A stretch of 64,000 nt of DNA from Monodelphis domestica (Eukaryota; Chordata; Mammalia; Didelphimorphia; Didelphidae): positions 346,079,989 to 346,143,988 of the forward strand of contig NC_077230.1 in the NCBI RefSeq assembly GCF_027887165.1, written 5' to 3'. This document shows, piece after piece, positions 1 to 28,894 of the stretch. Position numbers and translations under genes: made by a program. Each line of letters starts with the position of its first letter. The stretch's first letter is position 1. The notes beneath the pieces were generated by a model. It searched no databases. It had not been told where the DNA came from and saw only the letters and a list, made by a program, of their open reading frames with translations.

Positions 1-329
1 CTTGGAATCCCACCCAGCTTCCTGTATTTCTGGGTCTTGCACCATCTAGCTGTGGAGATTAGATCTGAGCTCCCCAAAACAAGGATGGCCCCTGGCTGGA
101 CACACCTCAAGAGCTCTTGGGATGGAGACAAAAGAACATTGGACCTAAAGTCAAAGAGTCTTGGGTGGGAGGCTCAACCCGGACATTTCCTATTTCTATG
201 AGGCAGGAAGGTTCAGGGGAAAGAGCTTTACCTCTGGAATCAGGGGAATTGGGAGCAAATCTTGTCTCTCATTAATCTATCTGACTTTGGGCAAGTCTCT
301 TCATCTTTTTAAGCCTCAGTTTCCCCCCT

Positions 330-1145
330 TGTAAAGCCCCAGGCCTGTAGTCAGGAAGATCTGAGTTCAAATCTAATCTGGCCCTAGACAAGTCACTTAG
401 TCTCTGTTTGTAACAATTTCTTTATCTGTAAAATGGGGATACTAATAGCCCCTTGCCTCTCAGAGTTGTTGTGAGGACCAAACAAGATAATCATTATAAA
501 TTATTTAGCACAATATCTGGCACATAGAAAGTGCTATCTAAATGTAAGCTATTATTGTTATATTTTCTCATCTGTAAAACAGGATCACAATGCCCCAAGA
601 AGTTTTATGAGGAAAGCATTTTGCAAACATTAAAGCACATTTAGAAACATGAGCTATTATTATTGTTTGGAAAACAAAGGCATGGTGCTTTCAGCATTGA
701 CTTTTCTGGATTCTGGATGAATGATAACATTGAGGCTCAGAGAAACATTTAGCATGTTTGTACCAGAAGAGACTGTGAACCATTATGGTGTTGTGTGGAA
801 TTGATGAGAAGGTGAGCACCCTATTCAGCAGGACTCGACCTAGAATTGGAAAAGGTGGACTCTGGTCCTGGCTCTGATACTTACGAGTCATTTGCTAGTA
901 CACCAGTCTTAAGCCTCTGTTTTCTCCTTTGTAAAATGGAGATTAAAAACCTTTGTACTGCCTACTTCACAATGTCTTTGGGTTTCAAATAAGAGAACTT
1001 GGCATGGCTGGAAAGAATTCTAGACCTGGAGTCAGAGATCCTGGGTTCCAATCCCTTTTTGCAACTAATTGCCTGTGCGATCTTGGGCAAATCTTTTTAC
1101 CTTTCTAGGTCTGTTTCCTAATTGTAAAATAAGGCAATTCTATTA
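330..1145 (+). repeat. Three MIR-type SINE fragments
   Basis: Fragments at about 330-560, 835-990 and 1005-1145. Each carries CORE/MIR hallmarks such as CAAGTCACTTAG, CTGTAAAATGGGGAT and GTTGTTGTGAGGA. They are old and diverged. No P4HA3 exon is visible left of 1441. Confidence 0.75.
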
Positions 1146-1171
1146 GAAGACCTCAAGGAAGTTGGGATTTT

Positions 1172-1200
1172 TGATAGATGGGTAGAGATAGAGAGAGATG

Positions 1201-1240
<40 letters not shown>

Positions 1241-1309
1241 CATACATACATACATACATACATACATACATACATAGATGGATGGATGGATGGATAGATG
1301 GATGGAAAA

Positions 1310-1366
<57 letters not shown>
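1172..1366 (+). repeat. Compound (GATA)/(CATA)/(GGAT) microsatellite
   Basis: Tetranucleotide array: GATA block, CATA block (about 1241-1276), GGAT block, then a pure GATA block to 1366. It ends about 75 bases before P4HA3 exon w1. The Ser/Ile/Tyr-rich minus-strand ORF across it is an artefact. Confidence 0.97.
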
Positions 1367-1440
1367 CTCTTGAAAAATCTTAAAGCACTATAGAAATAGT
1401 AGCAGTGGCTATTATAATTTCCTCCATTGACTTTTTTCAG

Positions 1441-20620
<19,180 letters not shown>

Positions 20621-21379
20621 GAAGCCCCTGAGTGCAGAGGCCTCCTGCTCCAAGGCATCCTCCTCGGAGCCAGAAGCCAAGATCTAGCCCAGGGAATCTG
20701 GAGTGGGATGGGGTCGGGGGGAGTCTTCCTGGAAGAGTCCCATTGGAAGAGCAAAAGTCAGTGATGGCTTCTGGCAGATGGGATGAGAAGCAAAGACCAC
20801 AGTGATCCTCAATGCCCTTCACCTTAAAATGTACACTTGGAGCTCCACTTTGGGGTGGAGGCAGAGGAGCATGGCGAAAAGAAGAGGGAGAATGGGAGAG
20901 GGAAGCCATTGTTGGTTACAGCGCCCTTGGCTGGGGACAGACGATCCGGAGCCTTGGTCCAGCACAAATCTCTGTAAGCTGAGCCTCAGCATGGTGTAAT
21001 GTGGCTGAGTCCAGGTTCAAAACCTGATTTGGGTAAGGGGGCTGGGGTGAAGGAAGGGGAGGCTTCAGTGCTGTCTTTTCAGATCTCTTTGTAGAGATGC
21101 CAGTCCTCATGCACAGTCATGACCACAGGGCTTGTGTTCATGCACAGCCACCATTGGCAGAGTTGGCTCCAGTTCACATGGCTTCCAGTTCTGGGCCTGC
21201 ACAGATGCTGCCTGAAACCAGAGGCCATGGGCAAAGGCAGCTTTGGGCAGGTTATCACCAGGGGAAGTTCAGAATCCCATCTCACCAGAACAGGAAGTCA
21301 CACTACAACTTCCCTGGCAAGGAATCCTCCAGTCCCCTCTGGAAGACCTTCAATCATGGGGAAAACACTCTACCTCACT

Positions 21380-21770
21380 ATGGGACAACTTGAATGCTTT
21401 TCCCTCTATGGAGCTGAAATCCATCTCTGCAACTTACTCCTACTGCTCCTAGAACATCATTGGGGCCCAGCAGAACTTGTCTAATCCCTCTTCTACTGGA
21501 TAGCTCTTCAAATACTCCAAGACACCCTGTCACCCTTGTCTTCTCTTCTCAAAACCTTCCCAGTTCTTCCAGATGATCCTTAGATGGCACAATTTTGGAC
21601 ACACTCACCCTTCTGGTTTCTTCCTCTGGCCCTCTCAGTTTCCCAAGACTCTTTCTAAAATGTGGTCCAGAAGAGGACACAAAATGGCGGATGGGAACTG
21701 GCAAGGATAGAGGGTGCAGTGGGGCCAATCGGGACCTTTACAGTTGGTGCTCTGCCTCTAGGAAGCTAGG
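21380..21770 (-). repeat. CR1/L3 LINE remnant within the P4HA3 3'UTR
   Basis: CTAAAATGTGGTCCAGAAGA and AAACCTTCCCAGTTCTTCCA resemble the reversed CR1/L3 3' region, as at 40050-40560. Diverged. Confidence 0.55.
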
Positions 21771-22005
21771 ACCATGTTAGATTTTGCCCCTCATTTGTCA
21801 CTCATTTTTCTTTATATTGAGTTTGCAGTCTTCAAAAAGATAACAGCCAAGAGATTCAAAGACATCAGCCAGCCCCAGAAATATTCAACTTGTACAACAC
21901 CAAGACCATAAAGAGTCAGCTTTATCACTTCCATCTTACACATCCTCTGACCAACAACTCCTACCTTCCTTCTCTTCCCTGCCATATCGCTGGTCATTGG
22001 ATTAG

Positions 22006-22018
22006 AATAAAGAATAAA
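22006..22018 (+). promoter_or_regulatory. P4HA3: Two overlapping-range polyadenylation signals, probable P4HA3 3' end
   Basis: AATAAA occurs at 22006-22011 and again at 22013-22018. Downstream is AT-rich with only a weak GT-rich element, so the site is probable rather than certain. Confidence 0.6.
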
Positions 22019-22035
22019 CATTTTGCTAATATTTT

Positions 22036-23139
22036 GAACATAAACAGTGCCTTCCTTGCAAGGACTAAAAGCATTTCAGTCAGCTGGCAGGAGTATATTG
22101 AGTCTCTATTGGATGCATATCCAATGATCTGCCTCATCCTTGGTTAGTGGTCTGTAAGCACCTGATAATTCTCCCTCCACAATCATTGATTGTGGGGACA
22201 TGGGGTCCACTGGAGGCAGAATTGGAGAGTGCTGGTTCTAGAGACCCAGGTATCCCTTCCAAGCAGGCTCAAGAGGAACCTGAGCCAAGAGCCACACAAA
22301 CCATCCTTTCATGGAATTCTCTGAAAGGAAGCACTGTTTGGGGGCCATTGACCAGCTACCTGAACCCTGGAGAGGAGGGGGAAAGGAAGAGAAGGAAAGA
22401 GGAAGAGAGACACAGAGACAGAGAAGGACAGAGACAAGGAGATAGAGACAGAAAGGGGGGGACGGGAGACAGAGAATTTGCACATGATCAATGAGAACGG
22501 GTTGGAATTGCATGGAGAAGGCTGTGGGTCTCTGCTTTAATATTTCAAGGGCGTCTAACATCATTCTAATGGACGCTTCCTTTACCAAAACAAATCATGG
22601 TCCTTCTAGAATGGTTTCATGAATTGTTATGGCTGAAAAAATGCCATTCCCTAGTGGTTTCTCCTTCAAGGACAAGCTTCTCTGCATTTAGCTAGGCTGG
22701 TTCTCCAACAACAGATTCACAATCCATTGCTTGGCCACTTCTCAAAACCTTTCCAGCTTGGTTGGACCTGCCTTGATTGGCACTTCACTGGCATAGCCTT
22801 TGAGGGCTCAGGGTCTACTTCATGAATGAGGCACCCAGGATGACAATGGAGTGGGGAGGTAAAGATAACTCCCTGCACCTGGGGGAGTTACTGTCAGTCC
22901 TCCATTCCTGGAATGTGATTCTGATTTGGGTCCTCTTTGGCCCCGTTTCTTTCTCTTGAGAGGACTGAACCAAGGTGGGTATCTAGAGGCTTTTTCAAGT
23001 TCTTACTGACATCCTGTCTTAAGTTCTAGAGTCTGACCTTTTGACATTCCATATTCCAAGCTCCTTTTCAGTTATTTTTTTTTAAAGATTCTATGATTTA
23101 AGCTGGACATTAAAACAAGAAAAATAATCCCAACAGGAA
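22036..23139. other. Intergenic, no gene recognised
   Basis: Between the inferred P4HA3 poly(A) site and an L2. Contains a purine-rich stretch (about 22371-22480) of GAGACAGAGA and GGAAAGA repeats. The ORFs are low-complexity readings of it. Confidence 0.6.
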
Positions 23140-24075
23140 TTTTACCTCCACAATGTATTCTACAGCCATCTTCATTACTAGTCTAGGTCTTCATCAGATC
23201 TTACCTAGACTATTGCAATGACCTAATTAGACTCCGTGCCTCTGGTTTGTCTCCTCTAATATATCCTCTACAGAGCTGCCAAGCCAATAGTCCTATAGCA
23301 CATGTTGGATCATGTTACTCCCCTACTCAAGAAGCTCTAGGGGCTCCCCTTTGCCTCTAGGATAAAATACAAATTCCCTTGTTTCCCTTTGAAAATTCTT
23401 TACCACTTAAAGAGGTGAAAGAAATCTCCCTTTCTAACCCATTATATAATTGCCTCAGCACATTGTAGGATTTGGCCAAAATTGGCCAAATTTCTTTTTT
23501 TGACCCATATATATGAAATTCCATTTCTCATATCCATACCTTTGTATATAGGCTTCCTGGCTCCCTCCCCCAAAGTGGAAATGCATGTCATCCTCAACTT
23601 TGCCTTAGAAAATCCTTCATTTCCTTCAAAGCTCAGTTTAAATACCACGTTTTACAGGAAGTCTAGCCCAGTTCCCATAGTTGTTATTGTCCTTCCCTGG
23701 GAAATTACTTTGTATTATTTTGCATTTTATTTTCTATGATTATGCTATTATCCTTCAATAGAATGTAATCTCCTTGAGTGGTTTCATTTGTCTTTGCAGC
23801 TCCAATACCAACATAGCAGCTATTTCATACATGCTTGTTGAGGGGTAGGTAGGTAGCTCAGTGGATTGAGAGCCAGGCCTGGAGACAGGAGGTCCTGGGT
23901 TCAAATTTGACCTGACACTTCCTAACAGTGTGACCCTGGACAAGTCACTTAACCCCCATTGCCTGGCCCTTACCACTCTTCTGCCTTGGAACCAATACAC
24001 ATTATTGATTCTAAGACAGAAGGTAAGGGTTTAAAAAAACTTAAAAATGCTTGTTGAATTGAAGGACATTTCAGG
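23140..24075 (+). repeat. L2 LINE 3' region, split by a MAR1
   Basis: ACTATTGCAATGACCTAATT, CAAGAAGCTCTAGGGGCTCC, TCCTTCAAAGCTCAGTTTAA and CTCCTTGAGTGGTTTCATTT follow the L2 3' order. The terminal ATGCTTGTTGA is duplicated around the MAR1 at 23842-24046. Confidence 0.85.
23842..24046 (+). mobile_element. MAR1-type CORE-SINE, full length, in L2
   Basis: GGTAGCTCAGTGGATTGAGA, GCCAGGCCTGGAGACAGGAG, CAAGTCACTTAACCCCCATT and TTCTAAGACAGAAGGTAAGG, then A-rich. Flanked by ATGCTTGTTGA at 23831-23841 and 24047-24057, an exact 11-base duplication. Confidence 0.95.
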
Positions 24076-24186
24076 CAAAGAGGAGAGCAAGAATAAAGAC
24101 GTGGACACAGGAAAACTTCAACTATGGTTCATTCCGTTTGGTGTTGGTATTCGTTGGTGCTTTAGGTACTCTTAAAAATACACATA

Positions 24187-24360
24187 TTTTAAACCCTTAC
24201 TTTTGGTCTTTGTATCAATTCTAACACAGAAGAGTGGCAAGGGCTAAGCAATTGGGGTTAAATGATTTGCCCAACAGCAGGCAGTGTCTGAGGTCAAATT
24301 TGAACCCAAGTCCTCCCAACTCTAGGCCTGGCGCTCCACCACTGCTACGTAGCTGCCCCA
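24187..24360 (-). mobile_element. MAR1-type CORE-SINE
   Basis: AAACCCTTACTTTTGGTCTT, AGAAGAGTGGCAAGGGCTAA and TACGTAGCTGCCCCA. Confidence 0.9.
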
Positions 24361-24578
24361 TTTACGTACTACTTTTTATACAAGAGAATCACACAAGGTA
24401 AAAATGGCTTTACGTGTTGGAGCTAGATTGTAAAGGCCTTGGATTCCAGAGTGAAGTCTGGACTTTATACTATGGACTTTTGGAACCTAGAAAAGTTATT
24501 TGAACAAGGGAAGGAGAGAATCACAGAGGACAGAATAATCCACTCTCTATTCAGGGTTGTGTTTTAAAGAGAAGATGG

Positions 24579-24768
24579 TGGGGCAGCTAGGTGGCACAGA
24601 AGTTGGCGGGCCTGGTCTAAAGTCAGGAAAACCTGGGTTCAAATCTTGGCCTCAGATGCTTCCTAATTGTGTGACCCTGGGCAAATCCATTGTAACTCCA
24701 ATTACCAATCCTTGCTGCTCCTCTGTCTTAAAACTGATGCTAGGCCAGAAAGTACGAGTTTTTAAAAG
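24579..24768 (+). mobile_element. MAR1-type CORE-SINE
   Basis: TGGGGCAGCTAGGTGGCACA, GGGTTCAAATCTTGGCCTCA and TGTGTGACCCTGGGCAAATC. Confidence 0.9.
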
Positions 24769-25280
24769 AGAGACATTAGTAGGGGACCACGATTCAATCC
24801 AAAGGATAAAATGCTAATGTTGAGACTGAGGTTTTTCAGATACTTGAGGCACTGGATGGGGTAGATTTTTGGTGGACAGAGCGGCCTTTCCATAGTAGAT
24901 CCCTGGATTTGGAGTCAGAAGCTATATTGTGTGGCTATCACTTCTAGACTTGTTTCTTCTATTTTAAGATGGTAGTGTTGGCCAATATGACTTCCAGAAC
25001 CCCTTCTTGCATGAGATCATATGAGTGTTTTAAGTCCAAGTATGGATGGTTTACCAAGTCCTGTGTTCATGCCTACCCATTAGGACCATATTGTTCAAGA
25101 ATACACATAACCCTAAGTGGAAAAGATCCTAGGCTAGCATTTAGTCCCAGCTTGTCCTTGTCTTCCACTTTCCAAAATCATCAGTTTACAGTCTCAGATA
25201 GATGGGACTTCAGAGGCTGTCTTGCTCAAAGATGGAAAGATGAGTGGAGAAAAGAAAATGGTTGAAATAAGGGAGAAAAG

Positions 25281-25478
25281 GGGGCAACTAGGCTCAGAAG
25301 ACTAAGAGCCAGGCCTAGAGATGGGAGGTCCTACCTAGGTTCAAATCTGGCCTCAGTCACTTCCTAGTTGTGTGACCCTGGGCAAGTCACTTAACTTGCA
25401 TTCTAGCCCTCATTGCTCTTCTGCCTTAGAACCAATATATAGTATTAATCCTAAGATGGAAGGTGAGGGTTTTTATTC
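25281..25478 (+). mobile_element. MAR1-type CORE-SINE
   Basis: AAGAGCCAGGCCTAGAGATG, GTGTGACCCTGGGCAAGTCA and TTCTGCCTTAGAACCAATAT. Confidence 0.92.
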
Positions 25479-26435
25479 TTTTAAAAAAGGGTTAGGAAAA
25501 AAAAGTTGTTATAGAGAAGTAGCTTGATTTTGTGGAAAGATGAAGGCTCCCAAAGCCCCTGTAAGATAGAAAGTCTTAAGGACCAGCTACCCAAACTCAA
25601 GCTTTTTACCAGATACCTTTAAATCTTTGGTCTAACACCTTCCCAACTGAGTTCTCTCAGTTCCCATGTTCTTGCTACCATCTTGTGGAAACTCAGGTAC
25701 CTTGTGGAGCTGGATCTCTTTGCTCAATCAAAAAGACACCTTGAGTTGGGTTTCTTTCACCCCTTGAACATAGGTAGCCCTGCCTCCCAACGTCCTCTGA
25801 AGTCCTCTTCAGCAAGCAATGTGACATGTTGATACTGTCTTGCCTCCTAGACTTCATAGCTGTGTGACCTAACCTTTAGGCCTCCAATTCCCCTTTGGTA
25901 AATTGAGGTAGGCTAAGCTTATCGCCATAGTTCCTCCTAGCTTTTGATGCTGACACGGTGAGCTTGAGATCCTGGGGTAGGTGATGGATTCTTTCCTAGG
26001 GACCTCTGGAGCCATTCTGTCAGGCAAGCAGCTGCTCAGGTATCTATTTCAGATGCAGAGAGCTGAGACACACATTAAGTTCTAAGACATAGCACTTACC
26101 ATAGTGAGATGTTGTATGGCTGAGTTAGAATTCAGATGACTTTTTCTGAGTCTAGGATATTCTAGGGAGGGAAAGTAGGTAGGCCTTGGACAATTCAGAT
26201 CAGATCCTGAGCAAAGTTCCTGACCCCATGTGCCAGCTTGTTACTAAGAAGGCAGGGTGGCTATGGTGAACCATTTCATTAAATGGCAGGCAGCATGGTA
26301 GAACATGCAGGGGATTTTATACTTACATCTCTGAACTAGTTTTTTTTTTTTAAATATTGATAACTATGTTTTGATATGATTGGTTTCCTTGGTAATCCTA
26401 AGTGTTTAATGCATTTAAAAATTCAAGAACCTTTA
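25479..26435. other. Intergenic, mostly unidentified
   Basis: A diverged MIR-like stretch (TCATAGCTGTGTGACCTAAC) at about 25840-25950 is the only repeat that I can point to. No coding support. Confidence 0.5.
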
Positions 26436-26443
26436 GTTTAGTG

Positions 26444-26854
26444 CCATGATGGCAAACCTAGAGCACAAATGCCATCACCTACCAGAGTTCATTACTAAAA
26501 TGGTAGAGGGACTTGGATGGAGCTGCTCCCTTCTCACTCCACCACGCCTCCCTGCCCCTCTCCACAGAAGCCCAATAGGACTGCTTACTCCCTCTCCTGT
26601 TTGGGGTAAGGTGGGCAGCTCACAGGTGGCAGAGTTGGAGGGAAGCAGAGTAGCCAGTGCTCAAGGCCACTCCCTCCTCCTCTCTATTCAAAACATTCTT
26701 CACTTCATGCACCCCTCAGCCCAGCAGCCCAATGAGAGTGCTTTCTCCCTCCCATCTGGGCTAAGGTGGGGATGGGGCATGGCATGCAGTCTGGGGCGGT
26801 ATGTGTGTGGAAGAATGGCATGGCACATGGTTTCTAAAGGGTTCACCATCACTA
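26444..26854 (+). mobile_element. hAT-like nonautonomous DNA transposon with internal duplication
   Basis: Left end CCATGATGGCAAACCT and right end GGTTCACCATCACTA are inverted repeats. Flanks GTTTAGTG and ATAGAGTG agree at 5 of 8 bases, consistent with a decayed 8-base duplication. Inside, a block at about 26551-26633 recurs at about 26704-26787. The 155-residue ORF here is accidental. Confidence 0.75.
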
Positions 26855-27054
26855 ATAGAGTGGTAGGAACTCTGGATTTGTTGGGCCATGCTGGATTTTT
26901 GTCCAAGCCCTGACATTTAACTATAACCCTCCTCAGTATGATGGGAGCAATACTTTTGCCACATACTCCAGATTTATCATGCTAAAAGTTCAACAGAAAT
27001 GTCACCCCAAATTAGTGTCATAATGGGAAGAAACCTAGATCCCACTGGACACAA

Positions 27055-27240
27055 TATTCAGTTCTTTAATTTTGCAGAAGCGGATACTGAGGCCCAATGA
27101 ATCTATTTACCCCTAGTCACATGGTCTGTGGTAGGGCTGGAATTAGATTATCTAGAAAGTTAGGATGGGGCTAGCTGCAGGGGATGAACAGCTGGATCTA
27201 GAATCTAGGCCTCTTGATTTCTAGGCCAGTGTTTCTTCTT
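27055..27240 (-). repeat. MIR-type SINE fragment
   Basis: TTGCAGAAGCGGATACTGAG, CCCTAGTCACATGGTCTGTG and GCTGGAATTAGATT; diverged reversed MIR. Confidence 0.6.
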
Positions 27241-27473
27241 TTCTGCTAGGAACCCTGGACCCAGCTGAGGTGGTGAAAGCTGTGTGGAAGGGGGGAAAAC
27301 AGGTAAGAGATTCTAAGGACAACAGCCTTTTACAACCATTAGGAAGACACAATGGGCCCTGACTAGGGTCCAATCCAAGGCGATACCCCTCTGACATTTC
27401 TTTCCTACCCACTCTGGAAGGATAACTCACAGAGAGAAACAGAGACAACTCCATGCCAGATAGGCTGGGAATA

Positions 27474-27479
27474 TTTATT
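27474..27479 (-). promoter_or_regulatory. PPME1: PPME1 distal polyadenylation signal
   Basis: AATAAA on the minus strand. About 25-50 bases downstream the minus strand is GT/T-rich (GTTGTCTCTGTTTCTCTC), a good downstream element. Confidence 0.75.
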
Positions 27480-28254
27480 TTCTTTAAACAAGATCATAAA
27501 TACCAAAGGAACAGAGAGGGTCCCAGATGCCTGACTGTATAGTAGGACAGAGTGGCTTGGAGTGAGGAGCAGGAGACAGGGCAGGAGCAGCACCTAAGAC
27601 ACAGAATAGGCATGGCTTTTGGGGACCTCCCCTCAACTCTAGGGAAATACAACATCTTCCCTTGGGATGAGGAAAAGTGAGGAGGGGTCAGCTGTGCTGC
27701 TTCTATGAAAGGAAACCCATGGAAACTACTCAGGCTGTGAAAAGAGGTGGATTTGGGAGAGGCAAACACATACTTTGCACCATACCACAGCTAAATGGTT
27801 AACAATGAATAGGCTAAGGCCTGGCAACTCCCTGAATAGGATACACTCATTCAAGCAAGGCCAGTCAGTGGCAGATAGGGCAGCATAGGGAGGTAGGAGA
27901 GCCCAGCCCATGGGAGCTGGTGGGCAATTACCCCCATTCAGAGAGGGGGCAATATAAGACACAGCCAGAGCTCAGCATGTGTTATGGGCAATCTGGTCTC
28001 AGTCCATTTCATAGGATAGTACAGTACCCATTGTATGGAAAAGTAGAAGGTGGTGGCAAAATGTGCTTGGACTGGGCCCTGCCTGGTTTCCCTGGCAGGC
28101 AACAGTCTTCCTCCCTGATCCCATATGCCTGATCCACATTGGGGATTATACCTAAGGCTGTGTTGCTGTCACCACAAGGGCATAAGCAAATAGCAGTTTC
28201 TAAAGTGTGCTGAAAGGATCAAACTATAAAGAAAACAGTAACCTGATTGGTCAT

Positions 28255-28260
28255 TTTATT
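28255..28260 (-). promoter_or_regulatory. PPME1: Possible proximal PPME1 polyadenylation signal
   Basis: AATAAA on the minus strand about 616 bases after the stop. Downstream lacks an obvious GT-rich element, so use is uncertain. Confidence 0.3.
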
Positions 28261-28875
28261 TGAAGGAAAAAAGGCTCCTCCCCCTAAGCATGGCTATGAC
28301 GTTATCTCTCATATACTTTGGATGCCCAGGGCTAGGCCAAAGAAAAATTCCCTTCATTACTCTTTTCCTTCCCATTCCTACCCCAAGAGTGGCAAAGAAA
28401 GTCCCCGACATTGGACATTGGTTCACCCTCTGTCTCCCCAAGAGGAAACTGGCAGGGCCCAGTTAGTCTCTTCAAGCCTGAAAGCAAGGGGCTCACTTGG
28501 GGGGGTTTTAGCCAAAGTGCTAAAAATGTGGCAACTCTGTCCTACAACTGGTCATTTTGGTTTGGGGAATATAGCCCCTTGGGGGGGTGGGGGGAGTGGG
28601 ATGGGATTGGATAGGAAGGAGATGAGAAAACTTTGGGGCTCAGAAGAAGTTTGGAATTAGGAAGATGGATGTACATCAAGAAGTCTTGAACAAAAGGTTT
28701 TGTCAAGAATATGCCTAGAAGTTTTACATGTATTAGGGACACTAGTTCTATCAATGAGCCGATGTCTCATGGCTGGGCTGGGCTAGGAACAAGATGAGGA
28801 AGATACAGCTACATCACAGTGGCCTCTGGTGTGGTGTATTTACAATGGATCTTGGAGTTGGAGGATGTCAAGACA

Positions 28876-28894
28876 TTAACAGCCAGGGAAGACG
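28876..28894 (-). CDS. PPME1: PPME1 last coding exon w9 (19 coding nt)
   Basis: After acceptor TTCTTTTGGGCAG the bases give C (completing Cys), then VFPGC and TAA at 28878-28876. This reproduces the human C-terminus FQCVFPGC. The exon continues as 3'UTR. Confidence 0.93.

Larger units (their letters stand above)
20621..22035 (+). other. P4HA3: P4HA3 3'UTR (inferred extent)
   Basis: Runs from the stop codon to the first AATAAA signals. I see no earlier AATAAA or ATTAAA after the stop. The distal part (about 21380-21770) resembles a reversed CR1/L3 LINE. Short ORFs here are unsupported. The cleavage site is inferred from the signals only. Confidence 0.65.
27455..28875 (-). other. PPME1: PPME1 3'UTR (inferred extent)
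   Basis: From the TAA to just past AATAAA at 27479-27474, about 1.4 kb. It is largely free of recognisable transposons, unlike its surroundings, which fits a real UTR. It contains a G-run cluster at 28581-28606 on the plus strand. ORFs here in several frames look random. Confidence 0.75.

Noticed and set aside
1172..1366. CRISPR-like spaced repeats
   Set aside because: Contiguous tetranucleotide units with no unique spacers, in a vertebrate genome.
1..1440. An upstream P4HA3 exon in the first 1.4 kb
   Set aside because: I looked for codons of the preceding region (for example AFAYFRAGN and SREFLLYSP) and saw only MIR fragments and the microsatellite.
22147..22494. Possible small gene between P4HA3 and PPME1
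   Set aside because: Lys/Arg/Glu-rich end is a purine repeat; no conserved partner, no splice context.
26446..26913. 155-residue ORF
   Set aside because: Covers a hAT-like nonautonomous element and its flank; no transposase motif, and both ends are inside repeat sequence.
28247..28660. 137-residue ORF with overlapping ORFs on both strands
   Set aside because: Lies in the PPME1 3'UTR, has no recognisable family, and overlaps equally long ORFs in other frames.
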